DNA of 7,420 nt from Undivivens sp041652635 (GTDB lineage Bacteria > Omnitrophota > Gorgyraeia > Gygaellales > Profunditerraquicolaceae), in the NCBI GenBank assembly GCA_041652635.1, contig JBAZGW010000071.1, positions 1 to 7,420 of the forward strand, in the 5' to 3' direction. The stretch's first letter is position 1. Each line of letters starts with the position of its first letter. Positions 1 to 6,236 of the stretch are shown here, piece by piece. The notes below the pieces were generated by a model, which did not search any database, was not told where the DNA came from, and saw only the letters and a program-made list of their open reading frames with translations. The position numbers were made by a program, and so were the translations under genes.

Positions 1-1335
1 GACGGTAGTATTAATTCGTCAGACGTTTCCGCTTCCAGCGGGTATCTACTGGTGTCGGGTAGGTTGGGAATAGGAACGACGGCTCCTAACGCAAAATTGA
101 CACTAAGCAATAACGTGTACACCTCTCCGCTTGGTTCAGCCTATTCGCAATATCAATTACTTCTTTACGATAGTGGTTCCGCGGGCACAGCTTATGGCAT
201 GGGTATTGAAAGTTCTAATATCGGGCTCAACTCTAATGGCGGTTATAAGTTCTATCAGTCAGGAGGCAGTACTCCTCTTATGGTAATAGGAGGGGCAAGC
301 AACACTAACGTCGGTATAGGGACGGCGAGTCCGGGTGCGAAACTTGATGTTAATCAGACTGCTGCCGGTATCTTCGGTATCCGCATAAGCCGTGTGGGCG
401 GTGCGAGCGATGCGAACAACTGGTATCTTTGGAATATGGATGGCTCATACGGGAATGACTTTGAGATCTGGCAGTATCCTAACGATTCTTCTCCCAGTTG
501 TTGCATCCAGCGCCTGGAGATTCAAGACGACGGGGATACTGTGCTGGTCCCAAGTGGAGGCAATGTGGGGATAGGTACTGCGGGGCCGGCGGCCAAACTT
601 CATGTGTTGTCTACCGGCGATGTGGCGCATGAAATTTTTGACACTTCCTCTACAGCCAACAAACGCGTCCGTATTAATTTCGCGCAGAATGGCGTTTCAA
701 ATATGGAGATAGGTACCGATTACAGTCTTAGCAACACGGCTGATCTCTATATCTACAACAGGTCTACAGGACAAACGGCCGCTTATTTTAATCCGGCAGG
801 GAATGTCTGGTTCTCTATGGCAGGCAGCGTTGGTATCGGCACGACGTCGCCGGCGCAAAAGCTCCATGTGGCAGGAAACATCAGAATCGACAGCGGTGCG
901 GTTGTCAGCGGTACCCGCTCTAATTTCTTTCTGGCTTTGCAGAGCGACCGGAACCTGGTTCTTTACGACAACGGCTCGGCTGTCTGGGCGTCGGGGACTT
1001 CTACCTCCGACATAAGGCTTAAAAAGAACGTCAAAGACATCGGGAGGGTCCTGGATAAATTGGAGAAGATCAGGGCGGTCAGTTTCAACTTCAAGGATGA
1101 CGAAACCAATAGAAAAGAGATAGGTGTTATCGCGCAGGAACTGGAAAAAGATTTTCCGGAGCTTATATATATAGATCCCAAAAGCGGATACAAACTCGTG
1201 GATTATCCTAAACTTACCGCTTTGCTGCTTCAGGCTATCAGAGATTTGCAGTCGGACACTGATAAAAAAATATCCGCGGTATCGGATAAATTGGAAGCCT
1301 TGAGTAAACGTGTGGACAAGATGTCAGGGAAATGA
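1..1335 (+). CDS. Fibre/adhesin-like protein with C-terminal peptidase S74 (intramolecular chaperone) domain, 5'-partial
   Basis: The frame is open from the first base, so the gene starts upstream. The GTG at 52 is only an internal codon. The visible 444 residues contain four V/L-G-I-G-T modules, each followed by P-x-x-K-L, then a lectin-like segment (nt 940-966). A peptidase S74 domain follows at about nt 1006-1260, recognisable from SDIRLKKNV, IGVIAQELEKDFPEL and the D-Y-x-K-L-x-A-L-L-x-Q-A-I motif. The tail (about nt 1240-1330) is charged and heptad-like, probably a short trimeric coiled coil. In the family, S74 domains help trimeric fibres fold and then cut themselves off. By inference this is a trimeric surface or secreted fibre, although phage tail fibres share the architecture and the N-terminus is not visible. 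No phage genes are nearby. Confidence is high for S74 and low for the biological role. Confidence 0.9.
   Translation, partial: DGSINSSDVSASSGYLLVSGRLGIGTTAPNAKLTLSNNVYTSPLGSAYSQYQLLLYDSGSAGTAYGMGIESSNIGLNSNGGYKFYQSGGSTPLMVIGGASNTNVGIGTASPGAKLDVNQTAAGIFGIRISRVGGASDANNWYLWNMDGSYGNDFEIWQYPNDSSPSCCIQRLEIQDDGDTVLVPSGGNVGIGTAGPAAKLHVLSTGDVAHEIFDTSSTANKRVRINFAQNGVSNMEIGTDYSLSNTADLYIYNRSTGQTAAYFNPAGNVWFSMAGSVGIGTTSPAQKLHVAGNIRIDSGAVVSGTRSNFFLALQSDRNLVLYDNGSAVWASGTSTSDIRLKKNVKDIGRVLDKLEKIRAVSFNFKDDETNRKEIGVIAQELEKDFPELIYIDPKSGYKLVDYPKLTALLLQAIRDLQSDTDKKISAVSDKLEALSKRVDKMSGK
64..870 (+). repeat. Four GIGT protein modules in the S74 fibre gene
   Basis: The 14-residue motif (V/L)GIGT(T/A)xPxAKL(T/D/H)(V/L) recurs at nt 64-105, 310-351, 565-606 and 829-870. 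The starts are 246, 255 and 264 nt apart, giving modules of 82, 85 and 88 codons. Sequence between the motifs is dissimilar, so the conserved part is a short structural element rather than a recent tandem duplication. Such motifs are common in fibre proteins with S74 ends and probably mark repeated beta-rich shaft segments. Confidence 0.85.
940..966 (+). other. Single bulb-type lectin motif (QxDxNxVxY) in the fibre gene
   Basis: The codons read QSDRNLVLY, which fits the mannose-binding signature QxDxNxVxY of bulb-type (B-type) lectins at every fixed position. The flanks (LAL before, DNGSAVWASGT after) also resemble one lectin repeat. A full lectin domain normally carries about three such motifs and only one is present. 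It may be a single beta-hairpin sugar-binding unit or a structural relic. Confidence 0.65.
1006..1023 (+). other. Predicted S74 autocleavage site and catalytic dyad
   Basis: The codons read S-D-I-R-L-K. In the S74 family, which includes phage endosialidase tail proteins and the MYRF-type domain, cleavage falls between the Ser and the Asp, and a Lys five residues after the Ser acts with it. Ser (1006-1008), Asp (1009-1011) and Lys (1021-1023) have exactly this spacing. The cut would therefore fall at nt 1008/1009 and release a C-terminal piece of about 108 residues. Confidence 0.75.
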
Positions 1336-1347
1336 AGTTCCGCCGCG

Positions 1348-1364
1348 GGAGGATCTCCATTTTT
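1348..1364 (+). terminator. Weak terminator-like hairpin after the fibre gene
   Basis: GGAG-GAT-CTCC is followed after one A by five T, 12 nt past the stop codon. The stem is only four pairs, so its strength is doubtful. Confidence 0.3.
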
Positions 1365-1387
1365 GATTAATCCCCCTTCGCGGGAAA

Positions 1388-1407
1388 CCACGGGTGTCAA
1401 CCCGTGG
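1388..1407. repeat. REP-like palindrome, copy 1
   Basis: Perfect 8-bp inverted repeat CCACGGGT / ACCCGTGG with loop GTCA. A second copy with the same loop in the same orientation lies at 1519-1538. This suggests a dispersed palindrome of the REP type, a class often mobilised by IS200-like (RAYT) transposases, but no transposase is present here. Confidence 0.65.
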
Positions 1408-1461
1408 AGTAATGCACGAGCGGATTTCTCACTAAGACCGTTTGAGATATCGCGATTTCTG

Positions 1462-1504
1462 CTTCGGGGATCCCCTGCCTTGCCGGCAGGCAGGCGCCCC
1501 GAAG
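1462..1504. repeat. Long two-part palindrome containing the CCTGCC/GGCAGG repeat
   Basis: The outer arms CTTCGGGG (1462-1469) and CCCCGAAG (1497-1504) are perfectly complementary. Inside, CCTGCC-t-TGCC (1474-1484) pairs with GGCAGGCAGG (1485-1494) through 10 pairs with one bulged T, and the centre TGCCGGCA is itself a palindrome. The inner part matches a repeat seen many times in genomes of uncultured bacteria. It could form a strong hairpin or a cruciform and might also stop transcription, although no T-run follows. Confidence 0.7.
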
Positions 1505-1518
1505 GGCATTGAAAGGTA

Positions 1519-1538
1519 CCACGGTTGTCAAGCCGTGG
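1519..1538. repeat. REP-like palindrome, copy 2
   Basis: CCACGGTT / AGCCGTGG with loop GTCA; all eight pairs form if one T-G wobble is allowed. The loop and its orientation match the copy at 1388-1407, 131 nt upstream, while the stems differ at two positions and still pair. That pattern suggests selection for the hairpin rather than the exact bases. Confidence 0.6.
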
Positions 1539-1550
1539 GGCTCCCCATAA

Positions 1551-1574
1551 AGGCGCAGTTCTCTTGCTGCGCCT
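1551..1574. repeat. Perfect 8-bp hairpin
   Basis: AGGCGCAG (1551-1558) and CTGCGCCT (1567-1574) are exact inverted repeats around an 8-nt loop, TTCTCTTG. No T-run follows, so it is not a classical terminator. It is the fourth hairpin in under 200 bases. Confidence 0.55.
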
Positions 1575-1646
1575 GCATAAAATATCGACTGGTTCGGCCC
1601 GGGTCCGTTCTACCCTTACTGCCGCAGATGGTTTCGTCAGAAGTGT

Positions 1647-1680
1647 CCCCGCTGAAAGCCTGAAAGATGAGGCAGTGGGG
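1647..1680 (+). other. Bulged stem-loop upstream of the dnaX promoters
   Basis: CCCCGCTG (1647-1654) pairs with CAGTGGGG (1673-1680), including one G-T wobble. An AAAG bulge (1655-1658) and a 3-bp upper stem CCT/AGG follow, with loop GAAAGATG. Bases 1645-1646 and 1681-1682 can add two more pairs. The shape resembles structured RNA, but I do not recognise a known family. Confidence 0.4.
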
Positions 1681-1715
1681 ATAAAGTCCTCCGTGTTTTC
1701 TCGAGGGATTCATTC

Positions 1716-1724
1716 TGTTATAAT
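1716..1724 (+). promoter_or_regulatory. Extended -10 promoter P1 upstream of dnaX
   Basis: TGTTATAAT is a perfect TATAAT (1719-1724) with the TGn extension. No good -35 is seen at the usual distance (TTTTCT at 1696-1701), which is acceptable for an extended -10 promoter. Transcription would start near 1731 and leave a leader of about 140 nt before dnaX. Confidence 0.55.
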
Positions 1725-1726
1725 CG

Positions 1727-1755
1727 TTGCTTTTTCGGCCTAATTCTGCTATAAC
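1727..1755 (+). promoter_or_regulatory. Extended -10 promoter P2 upstream of dnaX
   Basis: TGCTATAAC (-10 at 1750-1755) lies 17 bp after TTGCTT (1727-1732). It repeats the ATTCTG(T/C)TATAA core of P1 exactly 31 bp downstream, so the two look like a duplicated promoter or a pair with shared regulation. The start would be near 1762. The likely target is the dnaX-recR-ABC-F block. Confidence 0.5.
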
Positions 1756-1833
1756 GAAAGGGTAAATAAACGGGTTTTTATTCGGGAAACGGCATTTTTT
1801 AAGGGCGGAGAGTAACAATAATAATTTATAAGG

Positions 1834-1865
1834 CTATGGTCTGTCGACCATGGACTATGGACTGT
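1834..1865 (+). repeat. CTATGG direct repeat at the dnaX start
   Basis: CTATGGTCTGT (1834-1844) and CTATGGACTGT (1855-1865) differ at one base of eleven. Between and overlapping them is an inverted repeat ATGGTC-TGTC-GACCAT (1836-1851). The repeat supplies an ATG at 1850 in frame with dnaX, which probably explains a spurious eight-codon extension of that gene. Confidence 0.55.
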
Positions 1866-1873
1866 TTTGTTTT

Positions 1874-3631
1874 ATGTCATACCGTGTACTCGCGTTAAAA
1901 TGGAGGCCGCAGAATTTCGATTCGTTAGTCGGCCAGCAGCATGTGGTCAGCACGCTGAAGAACGCCCTGGAAAATAACCGCCTGGCTCACGCCTATTTGT
2001 TTTCCGGCCCGCGCGGCGTAGGCAAGACTTCCTGCGCCCGCATCCTGGCAAAAGCCCTCAATTGCAAACAGGGTCCCACGGTCAATCCCTGCAACGAATG
2101 TCCGCAGTGCCTGGAGATCAGCCAGGGCCGCGGCCTGGACGTGATCGAGATAGACGGCGCTTCCAACCGCGGTATCGACGAGATACGCACCCTGCGCGAG
2201 AACGTGAAATTCTCCCCGGCCTCGGGGAAATACAAAATTTACATCATAGACGAAGTTCATATGCTCACCCAGGAGGCGTTCAACGCCTTATTAAAAACCC
2301 TGGAAGAGCCGCCTGAGTACGTAAAATTCATCTTCGCCACTACGCAGGCCAATAAGGTACTTCCGACGATAATTTCCCGCTGCCAGCGTTTCGATTTTCG
2401 CCGTATCCCGGTGCTGGAGATCATCGGCCAGCTGGAAAAGATATTAAAGGAAGAGAATATCAAAGTGGACAGGGAAGTGCTGGCGGCGATCGCCCGCAGC
2501 AGCGACGGGGCGCTTCGCGACGCGGAGACCGTGCTGGACCAGGTCATTTCTATCTCCGGGGGCAGTGTTTCTTTAAAAGACGTGATCTCCCTTCTGGGAG
2601 TGATCCAGCAGGACACGCTTTTTGAAGTGGCGGAAAAGATCACCAACCGCGACCCTGCCGGAACCTTGGAACTTTTTAATAATGTCCTGGATGAAGGTAA
2701 AGAACCGGAGATTTTCTGGCAGAACCTGATAGAGCATTACCGTAACCTGATGGTCGCGAAGATCACCGGCCCGCAAGCTAAATTGATAGACCTGCCGGAG
2801 GAAATCGTCACGCGGCTTACGAAGCAATCGGCGGCGCTTACTCTGGAGGAGATATTTTCTTCTTTCAATATCCTGGTGGACGCGCAGGAGTTGTTGAAAC
2901 GATTTGATTATTCGCGTATACCGCTTGAGGTAAGCCTGGTCATGATGGCTTCTTTGCGTAAACAAGATGAGAAGCCGCCTCCGTCAGGACAGCCTGTTGC
3001 GCCGGTTCACGCGCATACGGTTGCAAAGCCTGCGGTTGTGACGCCGGCGCGGCCTGTAGCTCCCAGACCGGCGGTTATGGTCCAGCATACTCCGGCGCGT
3101 CCGGCTCCCGCTAAACCGGTTACCTTGCAGCCTCCGCAGAAGCAGGTTCCGCCGCAGAGTCAGGCAATTGCGCGTCCGGCAGTTACCGTTAAACCTCCTG
3201 TCGGTGGTGGAGAACAGGCGGCCACGGCGGTTGCCGAAGAAGAAGATGAAGATATTTATCAAAGTGGGCCGCCGGTCATCGCCGCGCCGGAAATCGGCCT
3301 GGTGCAGGAGCAGTGGCAAGAATTGATCGAAGAGGTCAGCAAAGTGAAGATCTCCGCCGCTAATTATTTGAGAGAAGGAGAACCGCAGAAGATAGAGAAA
3401 GGCCTGTTGACCGTTTCTTTCCCTAAAGGCTTTTCCCTGCATAAAGAAGCGTTGGAGAGAAAAGAGAATAAACAAGTGGTGGAAGAGCATCTTTCCCGGA
3501 AATACAACACGCATTTAAGAGTGCATTTCGTGCTTTCGCATAAAGAAAAAGCGGCGATCGCCGATATCAAGGCCGAGCCGGAAGTGCAGTCCGCCCTGGA
3601 GTTCTTCGGCGGAAAGATAGTGGAGCAGTAA
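1874..3631 (+). CDS. dnaX: DNA polymerase III subunit gamma/tau (clamp loader ATPase)
   Basis: DnaX is the ATPase of the clamp loader, which places the sliding clamp on primed DNA at the replication fork. From the ATG at 1874 the protein has 585 residues and begins MSYRVLALKWRPQNF, as family members do; an in-frame ATG at 1850 adds eight residues encoded by a local repeat and is less likely. Visible motifs are Walker A GPRGVGKT (45-52), zinc cysteines C64, C73, C76 and C79, Walker B DEVHM (126-130), the sensor-1/SRC segment with ISRCQRFDFRR, and the sensor-2 segment SDGALRDAE. A Pro/Ala/Val-rich linker spans about 366-446, then an acidic patch and a C-terminal tau-type domain. No Shine-Dalgarno is evident before 1874. 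I saw no A-AAA-AAG slippery heptamer, so a short gamma form made by frameshifting is not supported. It is the first gene of a tight block. Confidence 0.96.
   Translation: MSYRVLALKWRPQNFDSLVGQQHVVSTLKNALENNRLAHAYLFSGPRGVGKTSCARILAKALNCKQGPTVNPCNECPQCLEISQGRGLDVIEIDGASNRGIDEIRTLRENVKFSPASGKYKIYIIDEVHMLTQEAFNALLKTLEEPPEYVKFIFATTQANKVLPTIISRCQRFDFRRIPVLEIIGQLEKILKEENIKVDREVLAAIARSSDGALRDAETVLDQVISISGGSVSLKDVISLLGVIQQDTLFEVAEKITNRDPAGTLELFNNVLDEGKEPEIFWQNLIEHYRNLMVAKITGPQAKLIDLPEEIVTRLTKQSAALTLEEIFSSFNILVDAQELLKRFDYSRIPLEVSLVMMASLRKQDEKPPPSGQPVAPVHAHTVAKPAVVTPARPVAPRPAVMVQHTPARPAPAKPVTLQPPQKQVPPQSQAIARPAVTVKPPVGGGEQAATAVAEEEDEDIYQSGPPVIAAPEIGLVQEQWQELIEEVSKVKISAANYLREGEPQKIEKGLLTVSFPKGFSLHKEALERKENKQVVEEHLSRKYNTHLRVHFVLSHKEKAAIADIKAEPEVQSALEFFGGKIVEQ
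3622..3625 (+). promoter_or_regulatory. Ribosome binding site for recR inside dnaX
   Basis: GGAG lies 7 nt before the recR ATG, within the last codons of dnaX. It supports the start at 3633 and suggests translational coupling across the 1-nt gap. Confidence 0.65.
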
Positions 3632-3632
3632 A

Positions 3633-4241
3633 ATGGCTATTTATCCGGCTTCGGTGGAGATATTGATAGAAAGACTGACCAAATTTCCCGGCGTGGGCAG
3701 GCGCAGTGCCGAGAGGATCATTAATTATATCCTCCAGGCCCCTAAAGAAGACATCAAGGCGCTTTCAGGCGCTTTGGAAGCGGTGAAAGAAAACGTGCGG
3801 CTCTGCAGCGTTTGCAATAACCTTAGCGAAGGCGATACCTGCACTATCTGTTCCAACGCGCGGCGCAGGAAAGACCTTGTTTGCGTGGTGGAAAAACCGG
3901 CCGACGTTACCGCGATGGAGAAGGCCGGAAGATACGACGGGGTTTATCACGTGTTGATGGGGTCCATTTCCCCCTTAGAGGGCAGAGGCCCGGCGGAACT
4001 GAAGCTGGAGGGTCTCTATAACAGGATAAAACAGGGCAATATCAGCGAGATCATCATCGCCACCGACGCCGACACCGAGGGGGAGACCACCGCGATGTAT
4101 TTGACCAACGTGCTTAAAACATTGTCCGTGCGCGTCAGCCGCATCGGCCTCGGACTGCCTGTCGGCTCCAACCTGGAATTCGCCGACGCCGAAACACTTT
4201 TCAAAGCGATGGAATCTCGCCGCGATGTTCATCTTCCATAA
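3633..4241 (+). CDS. recR: Recombination mediator protein RecR
   Basis: RecR works with RecO (and RecF) to load RecA on single-stranded DNA at gaps and forms a ring-shaped clamp. At 202 residues it is the usual length. In order: an N-terminal helix-hairpin-helix with FPGVGRRSAERI (18-29), a zinc finger with C58, C61, C70 and C73, and a Toprim domain from about residue 82 with Glu87 and the acidic motif ATDADTEGE (143-151). The C-terminal GLPVGSNLEFAD and ESRR ending are typical. The Toprim motif keeps a full D-x-D (145 and 147) where many RecR proteins have N-P-T. Start at 3633 is backed by GGAG 7 nt upstream. It follows dnaX by one base; ybaB, often located between them, is missing. Confidence 0.96.
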   Translation: MAIYPASVEILIERLTKFPGVGRRSAERIINYILQAPKEDIKALSGALEAVKENVRLCSVCNNLSEGDTCTICSNARRRKDLVCVVEKPADVTAMEKAGRYDGVYHVLMGSISPLEGRGPAELKLEGLYNRIKQGNISEIIIATDADTEGETTAMYLTNVLKTLSVRVSRIGLGLPVGSNLEFADAETLFKAMESRRDVHLP

Positions 4242-4247
4242 ATAGAA

Positions 4248-6185
4248 ATGATCTCAATCACGAACCTTTCCAAAAATTACGGCAAAAAAGTCCTTTTCCG
4301 GGACATTTCGTTCAGTATCAACGACGGCGAAAAAGTCGGCCTGATCGGTCCTAACGGTACCGGCAAGACCACGCTTTTTTCTCTTATTCGCGGAGAGTGC
4401 GAACCGTCCTCCGGAGATGTGCAGGTGAACAGAAATATCCGTCTGGGGTATTTACCGCAGGAATCCTCTTTCGCTTCCACCCGCACCGTGCTGGCCGAGA
4501 TCATCGAGGGCGACGCGGATATAATGCGCCTGCAGAAAGAGAAGAGCGAACTGGAAGAGAAGAACGCCGCCGGCTCGATGCATTACGGGGAAGTCCTGCA
4601 CGAATTGGAGACTCTGGGGTATTTTGAACTGGAACATAAGGCGAAGAAGATACTCTCCGGTCTGGGATTCAAAGAGAAAGATTTCGACCGGCCGATCTCG
4701 CATTTAAGCGGCGGGTGGCAGATGCGCACTCTGCTGGCAAAACTGCTTACCGTGCATTACGATATCCTGCTTCTCGACGAACCTACCAACTATCTGGATC
4801 TGAACGCCGCGCTTTGGCTTAAGGATTATCTGGGGGGATTTCGCGGCACTTTCGTGATGATCTCCCACGACCGGGCGTTCCTGGACGAAGTGACCAATTA
4901 TACCTTGATATTGGAGAACGGCTCTATTTTTAAGGTAAAAGGGAACTTCGAGCATTACGAAGCCATCAAGGAAGAGCGCCGGGGATTCCTGATCAAACAG
5001 GCCAAAGAGCAGGAGAAGAAACGCGAGCAGTTGGAGGAATTCGTCGCCCGTTTTCACGCCCAGCCGAACAAGGCTTCGCAGGTGCGCGCCAAGAGGACGG
5101 CGTTGGAGAAGATGGAAGAGATCGTCATACCGCCCGATCCCAAAGAGAGCATAAGAGATTTCATTTTCCCGCAGACCAGGAAGAGCGGTTACAAAGTGAT
5201 GGCCTTGGAGAACGTCTCCAAGACCTACCCGCCGGATCTGCAAGTTTACAGCGGCTTGAATTTCGAGATCGTGCAGGGGGAGAAAGCGGTCCTGGCAGGG
5301 GACAACGGCGCCGGTAAATCCACGCTTTTGAAGATGATGGCCGGGGTCACGCCGATAGGCTCTGGCACGCGCGTTCCCGGGTATAACGTCGATGTGGGAT
5401 ATTTCTCGCAGACCAGGCTGGATGTTTTAAGTCCGGAGAACACGGTTTTGCAGGAGGCGTATTCTGCAGCGCCGGGGTTTATGTCGGAGACCGTCCTGCG
5501 CACGATGCTGGGCGCGTTCCTCTTTACCGGTGACGATTCTGAAAAGAAGGTGAAAGTGCTTTCCGGAGGGGAGAAAAGCCGTTTGATACTCGTGAAGCTG
5601 CTGATCAAGCCGCCGAATTTCCTGCTTTTGGACGAACCGACGACGCATCTGGACGTGGACGCCGTGGAGGCTTTGATAAAAGCGATACAGCAGTATGAAG
5701 GCACGGTGGTTTTCATCAGCCACGATATACATTTCGTGCGTTCGGTGGCGAATGTGGTCTTTGAGGTAAAAGACGGCCGCGTGCGCAAGTTCCCCGGTAA
5801 GTTCGATTACTACCTGGAAGTAAAAGACCGGCCGGAATACGGCGGGACAGGGCAGCAGCAGAAGAAGACCCCGGAACAGAAACAATTAGACAAAGCCCAG
5901 GAAGCCAAGCAAAAAGCCGCTGAAGAAGCCAGACGCCTGAAGGACGACGAGAAACAGCGCAAGGCGCATAATATCAAATTACGCGAACGGATCAACCGGC
6001 TGGTTAAGAAAAAAGACGAATTGCAGATCGAGAGCTACGCCAAGGTCAGGGCGCTCTCCGAGCCGAACATTTACCGCCGCGACGAAGAAATGGCCAAAGA
6101 ATACGGCCGCAGACTTAAAGAAATAGAGCAGGAAATGGTTGAGATCGACCTGAAGATCAACAGCCTGGAAATAGAGATTCAGTAA
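4248..6185 (+). CDS. ABC-F family ATPase (duplicated ABC domains, no membrane segments)
   Basis: ABC-F proteins are soluble twin-ATPase proteins that bind the ribosomal E site and assist or rescue translation; some give antibiotic resistance. The 645 residues show ABC domain 1 with Walker A GPNGTGKTT (34-42), signature LSGGWQMR (from 153), Walker B DILLLDEPTN (172-181) and an SHDR switch. A charged inter-domain linker follows (about 240-300). Domain 2 has Walker A GDNGAGKST (351-359), signature LSGGEKSR (from 438) and Walker B LLLDEPTTHLD (Asp462, Glu463). A long Lys/Glu-rich coiled coil closes the protein (about 535-645), as in Uup-like members. No transmembrane stretch is seen. Domain 2 reads DEPTTHLD where DEPTNHLD is usual. 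It starts 6 nt after recR with no clear Shine-Dalgarno, so coupling is likely. The subfamily (Uup, YheS or another) cannot be fixed by eye. Confidence 0.93.
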   Translation: MISITNLSKNYGKKVLFRDISFSINDGEKVGLIGPNGTGKTTLFSLIRGECEPSSGDVQVNRNIRLGYLPQESSFASTRTVLAEIIEGDADIMRLQKEKSELEEKNAAGSMHYGEVLHELETLGYFELEHKAKKILSGLGFKEKDFDRPISHLSGGWQMRTLLAKLLTVHYDILLLDEPTNYLDLNAALWLKDYLGGFRGTFVMISHDRAFLDEVTNYTLILENGSIFKVKGNFEHYEAIKEERRGFLIKQAKEQEKKREQLEEFVARFHAQPNKASQVRAKRTALEKMEEIVIPPDPKESIRDFIFPQTRKSGYKVMALENVSKTYPPDLQVYSGLNFEIVQGEKAVLAGDNGAGKSTLLKMMAGVTPIGSGTRVPGYNVDVGYFSQTRLDVLSPENTVLQEAYSAAPGFMSETVLRTMLGAFLFTGDDSEKKVKVLSGGEKSRLILVKLLIKPPNFLLLDEPTTHLDVDAVEALIKAIQQYEGTVVFISHDIHFVRSVANVVFEVKDGRVRKFPGKFDYYLEVKDRPEYGGTGQQQKKTPEQKQLDKAQEAKQKAAEEARRLKDDEKQRKAHNIKLRERINRLVKKKDELQIESYAKVRALSEPNIYRRDEEMAKEYGRRLKEIEQEMVEIDLKINSLEIEIQ

Positions 6186-6201
6186 TTGGACAAAACCCGG
6201 C

Positions 6202-6228
6202 TTGACAGCGCCGTTATGCTACGATAAT
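6202..6228 (+). promoter_or_regulatory. Promoter giving a near-leaderless transcript of the PH-like gene
   Basis: A perfect -35 TTGACA (6202-6207) is followed by GATAAT (6223-6228, 5 of 6 to consensus) after a short 15-bp spacer; TAATAT at 6225-6230 gives 17 bp with a poorer match. Either would start transcription around 6235-6238, essentially at the ATG at 6237. No Shine-Dalgarno precedes that ATG, which agrees with leaderless translation. Confidence 0.55.
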
Positions 6229-6236
6229 ATGAATTT

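Larger units (their letters stand above)
1336..1873. other. Non-coding spacer between the fibre gene and dnaX
   Basis: I see no credible gene in these 538 bases. The short open frames across it translate palindromic repeats; a stretch such as PCRQAG is the typical product of the CCTGCC...GGCAGG palindrome read as protein. The left part holds five hairpins (1388-1407, 1462-1504, 1519-1538, 1551-1574, 1647-1680). The right part holds two extended -10 promoters and a short direct repeat at the dnaX start. No tRNA and no SRP RNA core (the GGAAGGAAGCAGC type) is visible. Confidence 0.75.

Noticed and set aside
1442..1663. Open frame giving a PCRQAG-containing peptide, and overlapping frames on both strands
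   Set aside because: The peptide is a translation of the CCTGCC/GGCAGG palindrome and neighbouring hairpins; there is no family resemblance and no ribosome site.
1590..1850. SRP (4.5S) RNA upstream of dnaX, as in Bacillus
   Set aside because: The conserved GGAAGGAAGCAGC-like core is not present on either strand.
2965..3240. Programmed frameshift producing a short gamma subunit
   Set aside because: No A-AAA-AAG-type slippery heptamer was seen in the proline-rich linker, and the frame runs on to a normal tau-type C-terminus.
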